NCBI GenBank assembly: GCA_003141455.1 | Contig: PLMA01000044.1 | Coordinates: 179 to 64,178, forward strand | Reading direction: 5' to 3' | DNA: 64,000 bases | DNA from: Chloroflexota bacterium | GTDB taxonomy: Bacteria; Chloroflexota; Limnocylindria; Limnocylindrales; CSP1-4 | In this document: positions 31,599-40,485 of the stretch, piece after piece | Layout of the letters: the number at the start of each line of letters is the position of its first letter | How positions within the stretch are numbered: position 1 is the first letter of the stretch | Notes under the pieces: generated by a model | Database searches by the model: none | Seen by the model: only the letters and a program-made list of their open reading frames with translations | Told to the model about the DNA's origin: nothing | Translations under genes and position numbers: made by a program

Positions 31599-32540
31599 GT
31601 GTCGGGCTTCATCACCCTATCTGCCTCCGCCGTTCACGCAACGGTGCGAAGAGTCTGCATCGCCGGTCTGGCGCTCATGCTCGCCGGACTCGGGACCGTC
31701 GCGACCGCGGGCCCAGCGTTCGCCTGGGATGGGGGGGTTTTCAGCCCCGGTGATGAGCAACTGCTCTTCTCCCTGACCAACCAGGATCGAGCCTCCGCCG
31801 GCCTCAACGCGCTTGTGAACGACTCCTATCTGCACACCAAGGCCGAATGGCGAGCCCAGGATATGGGTGACCGGAACTACTTCTCCCACGAGATCCCGCC
31901 GGACAACGCCATGGTCTTCGCCTCCATGCAGTCCGACGGGTACTGCTTCTCGGTCGCCGGCGAGAACATCGGCCTGAGCACGTACGGCGACGACGTCGCT
32001 ACGAACCGCATCGAAGCCGCCTTCATGGGATCCACCGGCCACCGCGCCAACATCCTGGGGACGTGGGCACACATGGGAGTCGGCGCGTACAAGGCCGCCG
32101 ACGGCCGCAAGCTCTATACGGTGCTCTTCTCGGTCCCTTGCGGCGCGACCGTTCCAACCCCGCCGCCGGTGGCGACGCCTCAGCCGCCCGACCCGACCCC
32201 CGCCCCGACTCCTCGCCCGACGCCCAAGCCGACGCCCAAGCCGACGCCCAAGCCGATCCCGACCGTGGCCCCGACCCCGACCCTCACCCCGACGCCGACC
32301 CCGACCGCGACGCCCACCCGGACCCCGACCGCAACCTCGACCCCGACCGACCCGCCAACGCCGAGTCCGTCGGCTGTAGCCCCGGCGACGCCCCTGGTTA
32401 CGCCGCTGTCGAGCAACTCGGCCGCCCCGTCGCCCGCAACCGACACGACCTCGAGCCTTCGGGTTCGAGAGAAGCCGGCACCGACGGGACCGCTCGACTC
32501 CGTTCTCCACTGGCTCTTCGGCGGCATCCTCGGCTTGTAG
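31599..32540 (+). CDS. Secreted CAP (SCP/PR1) domain protein with Pro/Thr-rich tail
   Basis: 313 residues, GTG start. Residues 1-43 are a signal peptide (hydrophobic core IAGLALMLAGLGTVATAGPAFA, cleavage after AFA). The CAP domain (about 50-187) has NQDRASAGLNAL, YFSHEIP, GENIGLS and GSTGHRANILG; His residues in FSHE and TGHR line the usual cavity. Residues 190-270 are a run of PTP/KPTPKPT-type repeats, likely a cell-wall-spanning, disordered linker. The C-terminal 18 residues (LDSVLHWLFGGILGL) are hydrophobic and may anchor the protein. Bacterial CAP proteins are secreted with various binding functions; the role here is unknown. Confidence 0.88.
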   Translation: MSGFITLSASAVHATVRRVCIAGLALMLAGLGTVATAGPAFAWDGGVFSPGDEQLLFSLTNQDRASAGLNALVNDSYLHTKAEWRAQDMGDRNYFSHEIPPDNAMVFASMQSDGYCFSVAGENIGLSTYGDDVATNRIEAAFMGSTGHRANILGTWAHMGVGAYKAADGRKLYTVLFSVPCGATVPTPPPVATPQPPDPTPAPTPRPTPKPTPKPTPKPIPTVAPTPTLTPTPTPTATPTRTPTATSTPTDPPTPSPSAVAPATPLVTPLSSNSAAPSPATDTTSSLRVREKPAPTGPLDSVLHWLFGGILGL

Positions 32541-32588
32541 AGCAGGTCCCGCCGCATGGCGCGCCTCTACTCGTATCCCACGATTGAC

Positions 32589-32594
32589 TACACT
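32589..32594 (+). promoter_or_regulatory. -10 box TACACT for a leaderless ABC ATPase mRNA
   Basis: TACACT ends 7 nt before the GTG at 32602, the start chosen for the ATPase. The TTG at 32584 would lie upstream of this box. Confidence 0.55.
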
Positions 32595-32601
32595 GCGGGG
32601 C

Positions 32602-33429
32602 GTGACTAGCCAACCGCCGGTTCGGTCTCAGTCCGAAGCCCAGCCTCTCGAAGAGAGTCAGGTCTCATTGGGATCGGACGGCACGATCCTCGAGGCCCGT
32701 AACCTGACCAAGAGCTATCGCTTGGGCAACCGCGAGGTCGAGGCCCTCCGAGGGGTGTCGCTCAGGGTTCGCCGCGGTGAGTTTGTGGCCCTGATGGGGC
32801 CCTCCGGGTCCGGCAAGAGCACGTTGCTCCAGCTGCTCGGCGGACTCGACAGACCGACTAGCGGCGAAGTCGTGCTCGACGGTCAGGTCATCAGCCGCCT
32901 GGGCGACGCGCAGGCGACCCGCCTTCGACGCGAGAAGACGGGCTTCGTCTTCCAGTTCTTCAACCTGATTCCACTTCTCGATGTCTACGAGAACGTGGCC
33001 CTGCCCTTTACGATCGCCGGCGTCGATCCTCGGCACGGGGACGCGGCGGCCCGGATCCACGCGGTCCTTGCGCTCGTGGATCTCCTCGGCCGCGAGCGCA
33101 ACCGGCCCGACCAGCTCTCGGCCGGCGAGCAGCAGCGAGTTGCTCTGGCCAGGGCCCTGGTTTCGCGGCCGGCGATCCTGCTGGCCGACGAACCGACGGG
33201 CAACCTGGACTACGCCAGTGGCGGCGAGATCCTGGACGAGCTGTGGCGTTCCTGCGACGAGCTGGGCCAGACGATCGTCCTCGTCACCCACGATGCTCGA
33301 GCTGCCGCGCATGCCGATCGCGTCCTGGTCGTTGGTGACGGCAAGATCCGGGACGAGATCGAGCTGGGTCGCCGGGCCGATCGACGCGCCGGACCGCTGA
33401 TCGCTCGCCTCGCCCAACTGGGCCTGTAA
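32602..33429 (+). CDS. ABC exporter ATPase, LolD/MacB type
   Basis: About 275 residues with a GTG start supported by the -10 spacing. Residues 30-250 form the nucleotide-binding domain: Walker [11 protein letters not shown]-loop [13 protein letters not shown], and Walker [15 protein letters not shown]. The signature reads LSAGEQQRV: Ala replaces the second Gly-equivalent of the usual LSGGQ, a mild deviation seen in some LolD-type proteins. It pairs with the large FtsX permease that starts 3 nt after its stop. The exported substrate is not evident; such pairs often move lipids, lipoproteins or peptides. Confidence 0.9.
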   Translation: MTSQPPVRSQSEAQPLEESQVSLGSDGTILEARNLTKSYRLGNREVEALRGVSLRVRRGEFVALMGPSGSGKSTLLQLLGGLDRPTSGEVVLDGQVISRLGDAQATRLRREKTGFVFQFFNLIPLLDVYENVALPFTIAGVDPRHGDAAARIHAVLALVDLLGRERNRPDQLSAGEQQRVALARALVSRPAILLADEPTGNLDYASGGEILDELWRSCDELGQTIVLVTHDARAAAHADRVLVVGDGKIRDEIELGRRADRRAGPLIARLAQLGL

Positions 33430-33432
33430 CCC

Positions 33433-36000
33433 GTGAGGCGCCTCTCGTCGCTGGCGTGGCGGAGCCTGGGCGCTCGGTCGGCGCGCAGCTTCCTGACCAT
33501 CGCCGGCGTGGCCCTGGGCGTGGCCGTGCTGTTCGCCTCGCTCTCGGCCGGGTCGACGATGGATGCGGCCGTGGACCGAGCTGCCGCGGACGAGATGGGC
33601 CGGGCAGTCCTGCGGGTCCAGGCCCTCGAAGAGCGCGGCTTTAGTTCGGCCGCGGTCCACGCCGCGGAGCAGGCCGTGGGAGTCTCGGTCGCCGCGCCGG
33701 CGCTGGAGCGCCAGACCTATCTGGCCGTGAGCCCGAGCCAGACCGCTTCAGCGAAGCTGCCGGCTCCGGTGACCGTGCTCGGAATCGACCCCGTGCGCGA
33801 GATTGCTCTCCACGACATGCCGCTGGCCTCGGGCCGGCTTCTCACCGCTACCGACGGCCAGTCCGCGTTGATCAGCGAAACCATGGCGTCCCAGGAGCGG
33901 CTCGGGGTGGGGGACTCGATCTCGCTCAACGGCACGGTTGCCGCGGGCCCTCAGCCCTTCCGGATAGTCGGCATCGTGCAGGGTGACGCGCCCGTCCCGG
34001 ATGCCGGAGGCCGACTGATCTTCGTGCCGCTCGCATCGGCCCAGACCCTCTTCGGCACCACGGGCGTCACTCGAGTGGACCTGGGTGTCCAGGCGGGCAC
34101 ATCTGTGAACTCGTTGACCAACCAGCTCGAAAGGACGATCAACAGCGAGCCGTACCTGCTGTCCAGGCAGGCCGACCTGGCCGGCTCGCTCCGGACCGAG
34201 ATGGCCGATTTCCGAAGTGCCCTGCTGCTGGTTGCCGCCGTGGTCCTCTTCGCAGGAGCGTTCCTGATCTTCAATACGCTCTCGATGACGGTTTCAGAGC
34301 GAGCTCGGGAGGTTGGCCTGCTGCGCGCCGCCGGGACCACTCGCTCGCAGGTCATGAGCTTCGTCCTGCTGCAGGCCCTATTGCTGGGCGTCGCAGGCTC
34401 GGTGCTGGGCGTCCTGGGCGGAGTGTGTCTGGCCGGGCTGAGCCTGTCCTGGGTGCAATCCGCCGGCCCGATCGCCCTGGCCGCGCCCGCCATCTCGGCC
34501 GCTTCCATCGGCATTGCGATCGTCGTCGGCCTGTTGGTCACTCTGGCCGCCGCGCTGGAGCCCGCCTGGCGAGCGAGCCGAATCCCGCCCGTCGAGGCGC
34601 TTCGCCGCGGTCCGGCCGCTGGGGTGGCTGGGCCGGCCCGGCTACGCTGGCTCTTCCTGATCTTCGGTGTCCTGGGGGTGGCGGCCCTGGCGATCTGGCC
34701 GGGGAGCAGCGGCGGAGCGGTCGGCACGGGCGGCGTCGCGGCGGGCGGATCGGCAATGTGGGGTCCGCTCGCGGTCTACGGCCTCTTCTTCCTTGCGGTG
34801 CTGCTCGTGCCTCTGCTGCTGGGACCATTGCTCCGAGTGGCGGGCATTCCGTTCCGGGTCTTCCGGAACGAAGAGCGTCTGGCGCGCAGCTCCCTTGCCC
34901 GCGACCCGAGTCGCACGGCGCTCACGGCCGGCGCGCTCGTCGTTGGTCTGGCCATGGTTGTGGCCCTCGGAACCGCAGCGGAGAACGTGCCCAAGATCGG
35001 CACCGCCTGGCTTGCCGAGACGATACCGGGGAGTGAGGTGTTGACCTCGATACGCCCGGTCTCCACCACGGATCCGATTCGCGCCGAGCTGGCGGCGATG
35101 CCCGGGGTGAGGTCGGTTTCCCCGATAGGCTTGTTCGGAGTCCCGTATCAAGGTGTCCGCCAGGAAGCGGCAGCGATCGTGGGTCGCGACTACCTGGCCG
35201 ACGGAAGGCTGGTATTCGTCTCGGACGGGGGCGATCGCACGGCTGCCCTGACCGCGCTGGATGCCGGCGGTTCGGTCGTTCTTCCGGAATCGCTGGCGGA
35301 TCAGGGCGGGATTCACGTGGGCGACGAGCTGACCTTCGCCACGGGCCCCTCGTCGGCTCGGCTGCGAGTGGCGGGCATCGTGGCCCACTCGATACCGGCC
35401 GGGTCCCAGGAGGCGATCCTCATCGGCTGGTCGGACGCCACGGACCTGTTCGGCGTCGCCGGGGCCGATTTCTACGCAGTTCGGTACGCGTCCGGACAGG
35501 AGTCTTCCTCGAGAGCCGCGCTCGACGCGGCGGCGATCCAGTACGCCTTCGAGCCCAGTTCCCTGGACCGCGTGCAGGGAGCCGTCGGCGATGCCCTAGA
35601 CCGCATCTTCCGTCTTCTCGACGCCCTTGCCCTGATCGCGGTCCTGGTGGCCGGATTGGGCCTGGCGAACACTTACTCGATGAGTGTGCTTGAGCGAGTT
35701 CGCGAGATCGGCGTCCTTCGCGCTACCGGGATGAGCAGCCGTCAGGTCTGGGGCATGGTGGTCGTGGAAGCGGGCCTTCTCGGTGTATTCGGGGCCATCG
35801 TCGGGGCCGTGGTCGGGCTGATCGCCGGGGCACTACTGGTGGCCTGGTCCAGCGGAGGATTCGGGCTTGCCTTCGAGCCGCCATGGGTGTCGATCGCCGT
35901 CGCCGTGGTTTTCGGCGTGCTGGTCAGTATTGCGGCGTCGATCTACCCGGCCGGACTGGCGAGCCGCTTTTCGATCGTCCGGGCCTTGCAGCACGAGTAG
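33433..36000 (+). CDS. Large FtsX-type ABC exporter permease (two FtsX domains)
   Basis: 855 residues, GTG start 3 nt after the ATPase gene. The layout is helix 1 (about 18-40), a first extracytoplasmic domain (45-260), three helices of FtsX domain 1 (about 262-385), two middle helices (about 408-425 and 440-470), a second extracytoplasmic domain (about 500-715), and FtsX domain 2 (about 720-850). Coupling-helix sequences ERAREVGLLRAAGT and ERVREIGVLRATGM occur in each half. This ten-helix DUF214-like form acts as a single polypeptide replacing two FtsX subunits. The substrate is unknown. Confidence 0.9.
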   Translation: MRRLSSLAWRSLGARSARSFLTIAGVALGVAVLFASLSAGSTMDAAVDRAAADEMGRAVLRVQALEERGFSSAAVHAAEQAVGVSVAAPALERQTYLAVSPSQTASAKLPAPVTVLGIDPVREIALHDMPLASGRLLTATDGQSALISETMASQERLGVGDSISLNGTVAAGPQPFRIVGIVQGDAPVPDAGGRLIFVPLASAQTLFGTTGVTRVDLGVQAGTSVNSLTNQLERTINSEPYLLSRQADLAGSLRTEMADFRSALLLVAAVVLFAGAFLIFNTLSMTVSERAREVGLLRAAGTTRSQVMSFVLLQALLLGVAGSVLGVLGGVCLAGLSLSWVQSAGPIALAAPAISAASIGIAIVVGLLVTLAAALEPAWRASRIPPVEALRRGPAAGVAGPARLRWLFLIFGVLGVAALAIWPGSSGGAVGTGGVAAGGSAMWGPLAVYGLFFLAVLLVPLLLGPLLRVAGIPFRVFRNEERLARSSLARDPSRTALTAGALVVGLAMVVALGTAAENVPKIGTAWLAETIPGSEVLTSIRPVSTTDPIRAELAAMPGVRSVSPIGLFGVPYQGVRQEAAAIVGRDYLADGRLVFVSDGGDRTAALTALDAGGSVVLPESLADQGGIHVGDELTFATGPSSARLRVAGIVAHSIPAGSQEAILIGWSDATDLFGVAGADFYAVRYASGQESSSRAALDAAAIQYAFEPSSLDRVQGAVGDALDRIFRLLDALALIAVLVAGLGLANTYSMSVLERVREIGVLRATGMSSRQVWGMVVVEAGLLGVFGAIVGAVVGLIAGALLVAWSSGGFGLAFEPPWVSIAVAVVFGVLVSIAASIYPAGLASRFSIVRALQHE

Positions 36001-36081
36001 GTCGGGTCGTTCGGCGTTCGACGGCGCCCATTGAGGAGCACATGCGGACAGGCCCGCTTTTCTCCCGCGAGCCGTTTGGTT

Positions 36082-36090
36082 TGCTACACT
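36082..36090 (+). promoter_or_regulatory. Extended -10 TGCTACACT upstream of bioY
   Basis: TG-C-TACACT (36082-36090) matches the extended -10 pattern. It lies about 65 nt before the BioY ATG, and no -35 is evident. Confidence 0.45.
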
Positions 36091-36155
36091 CCTGCCACCT
36101 GATCCGAAGGACCGTCCAGGTCACGGCCGTGCCGTCACTATGAGGAACTCGACGC

Positions 36156-36821
36156 ATGCTCGCGACCCCGCAGTTGCACCGGCTCCCAGCCACTGAGCGC
36201 GGTATCACTCTGGGCGACTTCCTGGTGCCGATTCGGATCGGCGAGCGCATGAGTGCGCGGATCCGCCACATCGCCCTGATCTGCGCGGGTGCGGCCTTCA
36301 TCGCCGTGACCGCCAACGTCGCCTTCCGCCTGCCCGACAGCCCGGTTCCGGTCACCGGCCAGACCCTCTCAGTGCTGGTCGTCGGCGGCGCCCTGGGTCT
36401 TCGCCGCGGGGTGCTCTCGGTTGGGCTGTACCTGGCCCTTGGCCTCTTTCTACCCGTCTACGCGAATCAGGGACACGGCTTCGGCACGATCGCCAGTATC
36501 GGCTCGAGCGGCGTGGCCATTGCGCCCGTCGGCGGCTACCTGATCGGCTTTCTCTTCGCCGCGGCCCTGGTGGGATGGCTGGCGGAGAACGGCTGGGACC
36601 GCCACATCGGCGGCGCCATTGGGGCCATGATCCTGGGCGAGGTCGTGATTTACGTGATCGGCGTGCCGTGGTTGGCCGTTTCGCTGCACGTCTCGCCGCA
36701 GGTCGCGATCGAGAAGGGCCTGACGCCCTTCCTGATCGGGGACACGATCAAGCTCGCGATCGCGGCCGGGATCTTCCCGTTCGCGTGGTGGATCGTGGGG
36801 CGACGAGTCGGCGATCGGTAG
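36156..36821 (+). CDS. bioY: BioY family biotin transporter (ECF S component)
   Basis: 221 residues. After a polar N-terminus of about 40 residues, six membrane segments follow. The signature VPVTGQTLSVLVVGGALG and the LYLALGLFLPVYA segment are characteristic of BioY, which binds and imports biotin, alone or with the ECF energising ATPases. The N-terminus could begin at the internal ATG (MSARIRHIALI, at 36249), which would give the usual length of about 190. No biotin synthesis genes or ECF ATPases are adjacent. Downstream, a GC hairpin (36839-36860, 8-bp stem, loop CTTGGT) may terminate transcription. Confidence 0.9.
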   Translation: MLATPQLHRLPATERGITLGDFLVPIRIGERMSARIRHIALICAGAAFIAVTANVAFRLPDSPVPVTGQTLSVLVVGGALGLRRGVLSVGLYLALGLFLPVYANQGHGFGTIASIGSSGVAIAPVGGYLIGFLFAAALVGWLAENGWDRHIGGAIGAMILGEVVIYVIGVPWLAVSLHVSPQVAIEKGLTPFLIGDTIKLAIAAGIFPFAWWIVGRRVGDR

Positions 36822-36992
36822 GGCAGCGCGGCAATGCGGCGCGGCGCTTGGTCGCCGCGCAACCAGAGCCGGCACGGCGCTTGCTCGCCGTCGCCCGTCG
36901 CTCCGCGCAAAGCCGCAAGCGGCTCGAGCGCTCCGCGAGCGGTCGCGGCTCCCGTCGCCGCCGCCCAGGAGTCGGCTCGTCCGGTACTCAGA
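36822..36992. other. Hairpin-rich intergenic sequence downstream of bioY
   Basis: Non-coding. Perfect stem-loops are seen at 36839-36860 (8 bp, loop CTTGGT) and again shortly after (ACGGCG/CGCCGT with loop CTTGCT). The first may be the bioY terminator. No T-tract follows. Confidence 0.45.
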
Positions 36993-37234
36993 CGAAGCTG
37001 CTCATTTCCAGTGGAGGTAGTACTAGGTGGGGCCACCCCACCAAGTGCGCCTGGCGCAAGCGCCAGCCCCTTCGTCGGGCAGCTTCTCGGCCGCCAACTT
37101 GTCCCGGGCCACGCTCACGCCGGGACGATTCGGACTCGCGATCCCGGAGAGCGCCTACCGATCGAGGGCTCGGGACCCCGCTGTCCGTCTCGCTCTTCGC
37201 GTAGCTCTACCTCAACTGGAAATGAGCAGATTCG
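36993..37234. repeat. 242-bp inverted-repeat element with internal hairpins (MITE-like or structured RNA)
   Basis: Left arm 36993-37020 and right arm 37207-37234 are inverted copies matching at 26 of 28 positions. The shared core is CTGCTCATTTCCAGT. Between them are three perfect hairpins: 37026-37042 (7 bp, loop CCA), 37051-37066 (6 bp, loop CAAG), and 37101-37126 (7 bp). No transposase or ORF fits inside, and no obvious target-site duplication is seen. It lies between bioY and the convergent ku gene. It could be a miniature inverted-repeat element or a non-coding RNA whose ends form a long closing stem. Confidence 0.7.
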
Positions 37235-37319
37235 GACCCGAGGGCCCCAGGGGCTCGGTACCTACTGGCCCGTCTACGGGATCGCCTCGAGCAAGCGCCG
37301 GTCGCGTACAGCCCCGACT

Positions 37320-38243
37320 TCAGGCGGACTTGCGGCGGCGAACCGGCGCGACCTCGGCCTCGCTCTCGGAGGCAGCAATCCGAGCTGCGGCAGTGGCGGC
37401 CGCCATGCGGGAGCGCTTCTTGCCGGCCGCAACCACCATCGGCTCGGGCGCGTTCGCCTGGCGCGCGGCCTTGGCAGCGGCGACGCTCGCTTCCAGGGCG
37501 GCCATCAGGTCCGTCAGCCCGGCCGCCGGCGTCGCGGCAGGCTCGGCGATCTCCGCGCCTGTGGCCTTGGCCTCGATGACTGCCATCAGGGCTTCGCGGT
37601 ACTCGTCGTGGAAGCCGGCGGGATCGAACTCGGCCGTCATGGTCGCGACGAGCTGCTCGGCCATGGCCAGCTCGCCCGGTTTGATCTCGACCTCGTCTTC
37701 GGGGAGCGCCAACTGGCCGGTCGATCGGACTTCGTCGGGCCAGTAGAGCGTCGACAGGAGCATCGTCGAGGAGAACGGGTCGAGGGCGACCAGCTGCTCG
37801 CGATCGCGAAGCACGATCTTGCCGATCGCGCGCAAGCCTCGATCGGCGAGGACCCGCTTCAGCAGGTAGAAGGCCTTACGCGCGATCGGATCGGGCTCCA
37901 GGTAATACGCCTGCTTGACGAAGCTGATGGCCTGGCCTGCGGAGTCGACCGGCACGAACTGCTCTATCTCGATGGACCGGACCGTCTTGAGCGGCACCGA
38001 GGCCAGGTCGTCGTCGGTAACGACCACGTACCGGCCGGGCGCGATCTCGTAGCCGCGGACCGTGTCGCTGCGCTCGATGTAAGCGTCGTCGGTGGGGCAG
38101 TACGTCTTCATCTGGATCCGGCCGTGGCATTGCGCGTGGAGCATGTTGAAGCTCACGCCCTTCGATTCCGTCGCCAGGTAGAGCTTGACCGGTATCGTCA
38201 CCAGTCCGAACTGGATGGCCCCCTTCCACATCGAACGCGCCAC
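37320..38243 (-). CDS. ku: Non-homologous end-joining protein Ku
   Basis: 307 residues, GTG start with GAGG 8 nt upstream. The N-terminus (MWKGAIQFGLVTIPVKLYLAT) and the following HAQCHGRIQMKTYCP segment are the bacterial Ku signature. The beta-barrel and bridge that encircle DNA ends span about residues 1-230. The C-terminal tail (about 240-307) is Ala/Lys/Arg-rich and resembles DNA-binding extended tails. Ku recruits LigD in bacterial NHEJ, but ligD is not in this window. TATGCT at about 38297-38292 (minus) could be the -10. Confidence 0.95.
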   Translation of the reverse strand: MARSMWKGAIQFGLVTIPVKLYLATESKGVSFNMLHAQCHGRIQMKTYCPTDDAYIERSDTVRGYEIAPGRYVVVTDDDLASVPLKTVRSIEIEQFVPVDSAGQAISFVKQAYYLEPDPIARKAFYLLKRVLADRGLRAIGKIVLRDREQLVALDPFSSTMLLSTLYWPDEVRSTGQLALPEDEVEIKPGELAMAEQLVATMTAEFDPAGFHDEYREALMAVIEAKATGAEIAEPAATPAAGLTDLMAALEASVAAAKAARQANAPEPMVVAAGKKRSRMAAATAAARIAASESEAEVAPVRRRKSA

Positions 38244-38426
38244 GGCAGCACCTCACGAGCGCAGGCCCTTCTCGGCGGGCCCGCGAAGGCGAGCATAGCG
38301 CGGCGCTGGGCCGTGTCCAGGTTGGCTCGCCTGGTGTCCCACGCTACCGGTCCGCCGGCGGCGAGCGAACGCCGGCTAAGCCACCGAAACGCCGGTCGCT
38401 ACCTCGGATCGGGGCGAGGAGCGAAC

Positions 38427-40019
38427 CTAGGACTCGAGGATCGCCGCGACTTCCTTCTCGTACGCGTTCATCACGTACGAGATGCCGGTCACTTTGGCGC
38501 ACTCCTCGGTCAGCGACATCAGGTCGTTGCGGCCTATCGTCGCCAGCCGGAAGTTGCGGCTGCCGGCCATGAGCTGCTGCAGGCCGATCTGCAGCTTCTG
38601 AACGAAGGTGAAGATGCCGATCGCGCCGAGCGGGATCTCGTGGATCGCGTCGCCGTAGGTCGCCTTCAGCTCCTCCCAGCAGATGAAGACTTCCTCGACC
38701 CGCGTGCCGTACTTCTGGACCAGCCGCGGCACCTTCTCCTCTTCGAACCAGAGGCCGACGTTCTTGCCGACCATACCCGGGATCATCAGCGCTCGACCCA
38801 TGCAGACCGCCTTCACGTAGGGGCTGCCCATGGCCAGGGCCTTGAAGATGCCGTCCTCGGTCGAGAAGCCTCCGGCGAAGGCGAGGTCTGGCGGTCGGAT
38901 ACCGCGCGACTCGAGCTGCTTGCAGTACTGGTAAGCGAGCGAGTGGAGGTATATCGAGGGAACGCCCCACTCGTTCATCATCGGCCACGGGCTCATGCCG
39001 GTGCCGCCGGGAGCGCCGTCGATGGTCAGCAGGTCGATCTTGGCCTCGGCTCCGTAGCGTATCGCCATGGCCAGCTCGACCGGCGAGTAGGCTCCCGTCT
39101 TGAGGGTGATTCGTTCGAAGCCGAGCTTGCGGAGCCGCTCGCACTCCGCCAGGAAGCCTTCGCGAGTGACGAAACCGAGCCGCGAGTGGCGCTCGAACTC
39201 CCGGATCGCCCCGTCCTGATACGAGAGTTGGACGTCCGGGATCGTCGGATCGGGCAGGACGACATAGCCGCGTCGCGCCAGCTCGAGGGCCCGATCGAGA
39301 GTCTTGACCTTGATCTCGCCGCCGATGCACTTGGCGCCCTGGCCCCACTTGAGCTCGATCGTCTTGAGGCCATGCTTCTCGAGGACGTACTCGGCCACGC
39401 CCAGGCGCGTGTCCTCGACGTTCATCTGGACGAGGATCTCGCCGTAGTCGCTCTGGTAGCGCCGATAGGTTTCGATGCGACGGTCCATCTCGGGCGACTT
39501 GGCGATTCTGCCCTTGGGCGTCAGCTCCAGGTCGGTGTCGATGCCGCAGACGTTCTCGCCGCAGACCAGAGTCACCCCGGCCAGGGCGGCGCCCACGGCA
39601 AAGTGCTCCCAGTTGCGCCGGGCGATCTCGGTCGAGCCCAACGCGCCGGTGAAGACTGGCATCTTCATCTTCACCTTCTTGTCCCAGCCGTACTCGGTCT
39701 CGGTGTCCACCCGCGGGAAGAGGGCCGTGTCAGGGCCGGGCACCTCGCCTTCGGGCAGCCCCTGGGCGCCGACGGCGTAACCCTGGATGTTCAGGTGCGA
39801 GTAGTCGATCGGGTAGTTCTTGTCTGCCCCGGCGGTGACCTCGCCGAAGTTCTGCGGATAGAGCAGCTCGCGGCCGCGCATCGTTGCCAGGAAGATCTCG
39901 CAGCCACCCGTGCAACCGTCGTGGCAGGCGGTGCACAGGCCCGACATCGGGACGACGCTGCGCGACCGGTTGACGGAGCCCGTTACCTCGTTCGCGTTGG
40001 GCCTTCGCAGGTTCCCCAT
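38427..40019 (-). CDS. FMN-binding glutamate synthase-family protein
   Basis: About 530 residues. The main domain (about 100-500) is the FMN-binding (beta/alpha)8 barrel of the glutamate synthase large subunit. Motifs include LKWGQGAKCIGG, LLTIDGAPGGTGMSPWPMMN, and FAGGFSTEDGIFKALAMG. There is no N-terminal glutaminase domain, so it resembles archaeal-type or stand-alone GltB cores. The first 45 residues hold four Cys in CTACHDGCTGGC (C29, C32, C36, C40), suggesting a small metal or Fe-S site. Free ammonia or a partner subunit would supply nitrogen; this is inferred. GGAGG precedes the ATG at 40019 by 7 nt, which favours this start over the longer open frame. A long structured leader lies upstream. 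Confidence 0.88.
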   Translation of the reverse strand: MGNLRRPNANEVTGSVNRSRSVVPMSGLCTACHDGCTGGCEIFLATMRGRELLYPQNFGEVTAGADKNYPIDYSHLNIQGYAVGAQGLPEGEVPGPDTALFPRVDTETEYGWDKKVKMKMPVFTGALGSTEIARRNWEHFAVGAALAGVTLVCGENVCGIDTDLELTPKGRIAKSPEMDRRIETYRRYQSDYGEILVQMNVEDTRLGVAEYVLEKHGLKTIELKWGQGAKCIGGEIKVKTLDRALELARRGYVVLPDPTIPDVQLSYQDGAIREFERHSRLGFVTREGFLAECERLRKLGFERITLKTGAYSPVELAMAIRYGAEAKIDLLTIDGAPGGTGMSPWPMMNEWGVPSIYLHSLAYQYCKQLESRGIRPPDLAFAGGFSTEDGIFKALAMGSPYVKAVCMGRALMIPGMVGKNVGLWFEEEKVPRLVQKYGTRVEEVFICWEELKATYGDAIHEIPLGAIGIFTFVQKLQIGLQQLMAGSRNFRLATIGRNDLMSLTEECAKVTGISYVMNAYEKEVAAILES

Positions 40020-40318
40020 TTCGATCCCTCCAAGTGTGACGGTCGGATTGGATCGCCGAACTGGCGCCTCCTGGCTGCTGGGGACGGGACGCCATGAGCC
40101 GGCCTGGGCCGGGATGGACGGAACAGCAGGAATACGCCCCGTCGAGGAGAGAGCGCATGAGGACCCCGACGGCCCACACCTACTGAGCTGCGGGCAGTGA
40201 CGTGGTGGGTTGTGGCCGCTCGCAGGTGCACCAGCCTGCACCTGCCGGCCACGACGCCGCGCGGCTTCCTTCTCGACCAGACGCCCGGGCACCTCCTCGT
40301 GCCCGAAGCCAGATCATA
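40020..40318 (-). promoter_or_regulatory. Structured leader and promoter of the glutamate synthase gene
   Basis: On the minus strand TATGAT (40318-40313) is a good -10. The resulting leader of about 285 nt starts with a hairpin (40287-40304, 6-bp stem). It then carries a long stem (40212-40252) of 16 pairs with a 3-nt bulge and 6-nt loop. The remaining 190 nt to the ATG show more short pairings. It does not match the cobalamin, FMN or glutamine RNA consensus that I can recall. Candidate cis-regulatory RNA. Confidence 0.45.
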
Positions 40319-40485
40319 GCGGGCGCGGAATCGGCGCGAGCGGCCCCCGCGCAGCCACGTCGAACGACGCGCGGCACGGCGGGGCGCCGACCGGCGCCGG
40401 CGTCTCGCTAGGATCGAGCTCCGTCCCCGTCAGGCCGTCAGGCGATCACTCAGATCTCTTGTCTTGCGGGCCCACATGGCCCTGC
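40319..40485. other. Spacer between anti-sigma-like gene and glutamate synthase promoter
   Basis: 167 bp of GC-rich sequence in which no gene or clear signal is seen. Confidence 0.4.

Noticed and set aside
36834-40097. Plus-strand 1087-codon open frame
   Set aside because: It runs antisense through ku and the glutamate synthase gene, both with clear family motifs. Long antisense frames are expected in GC-rich DNA.
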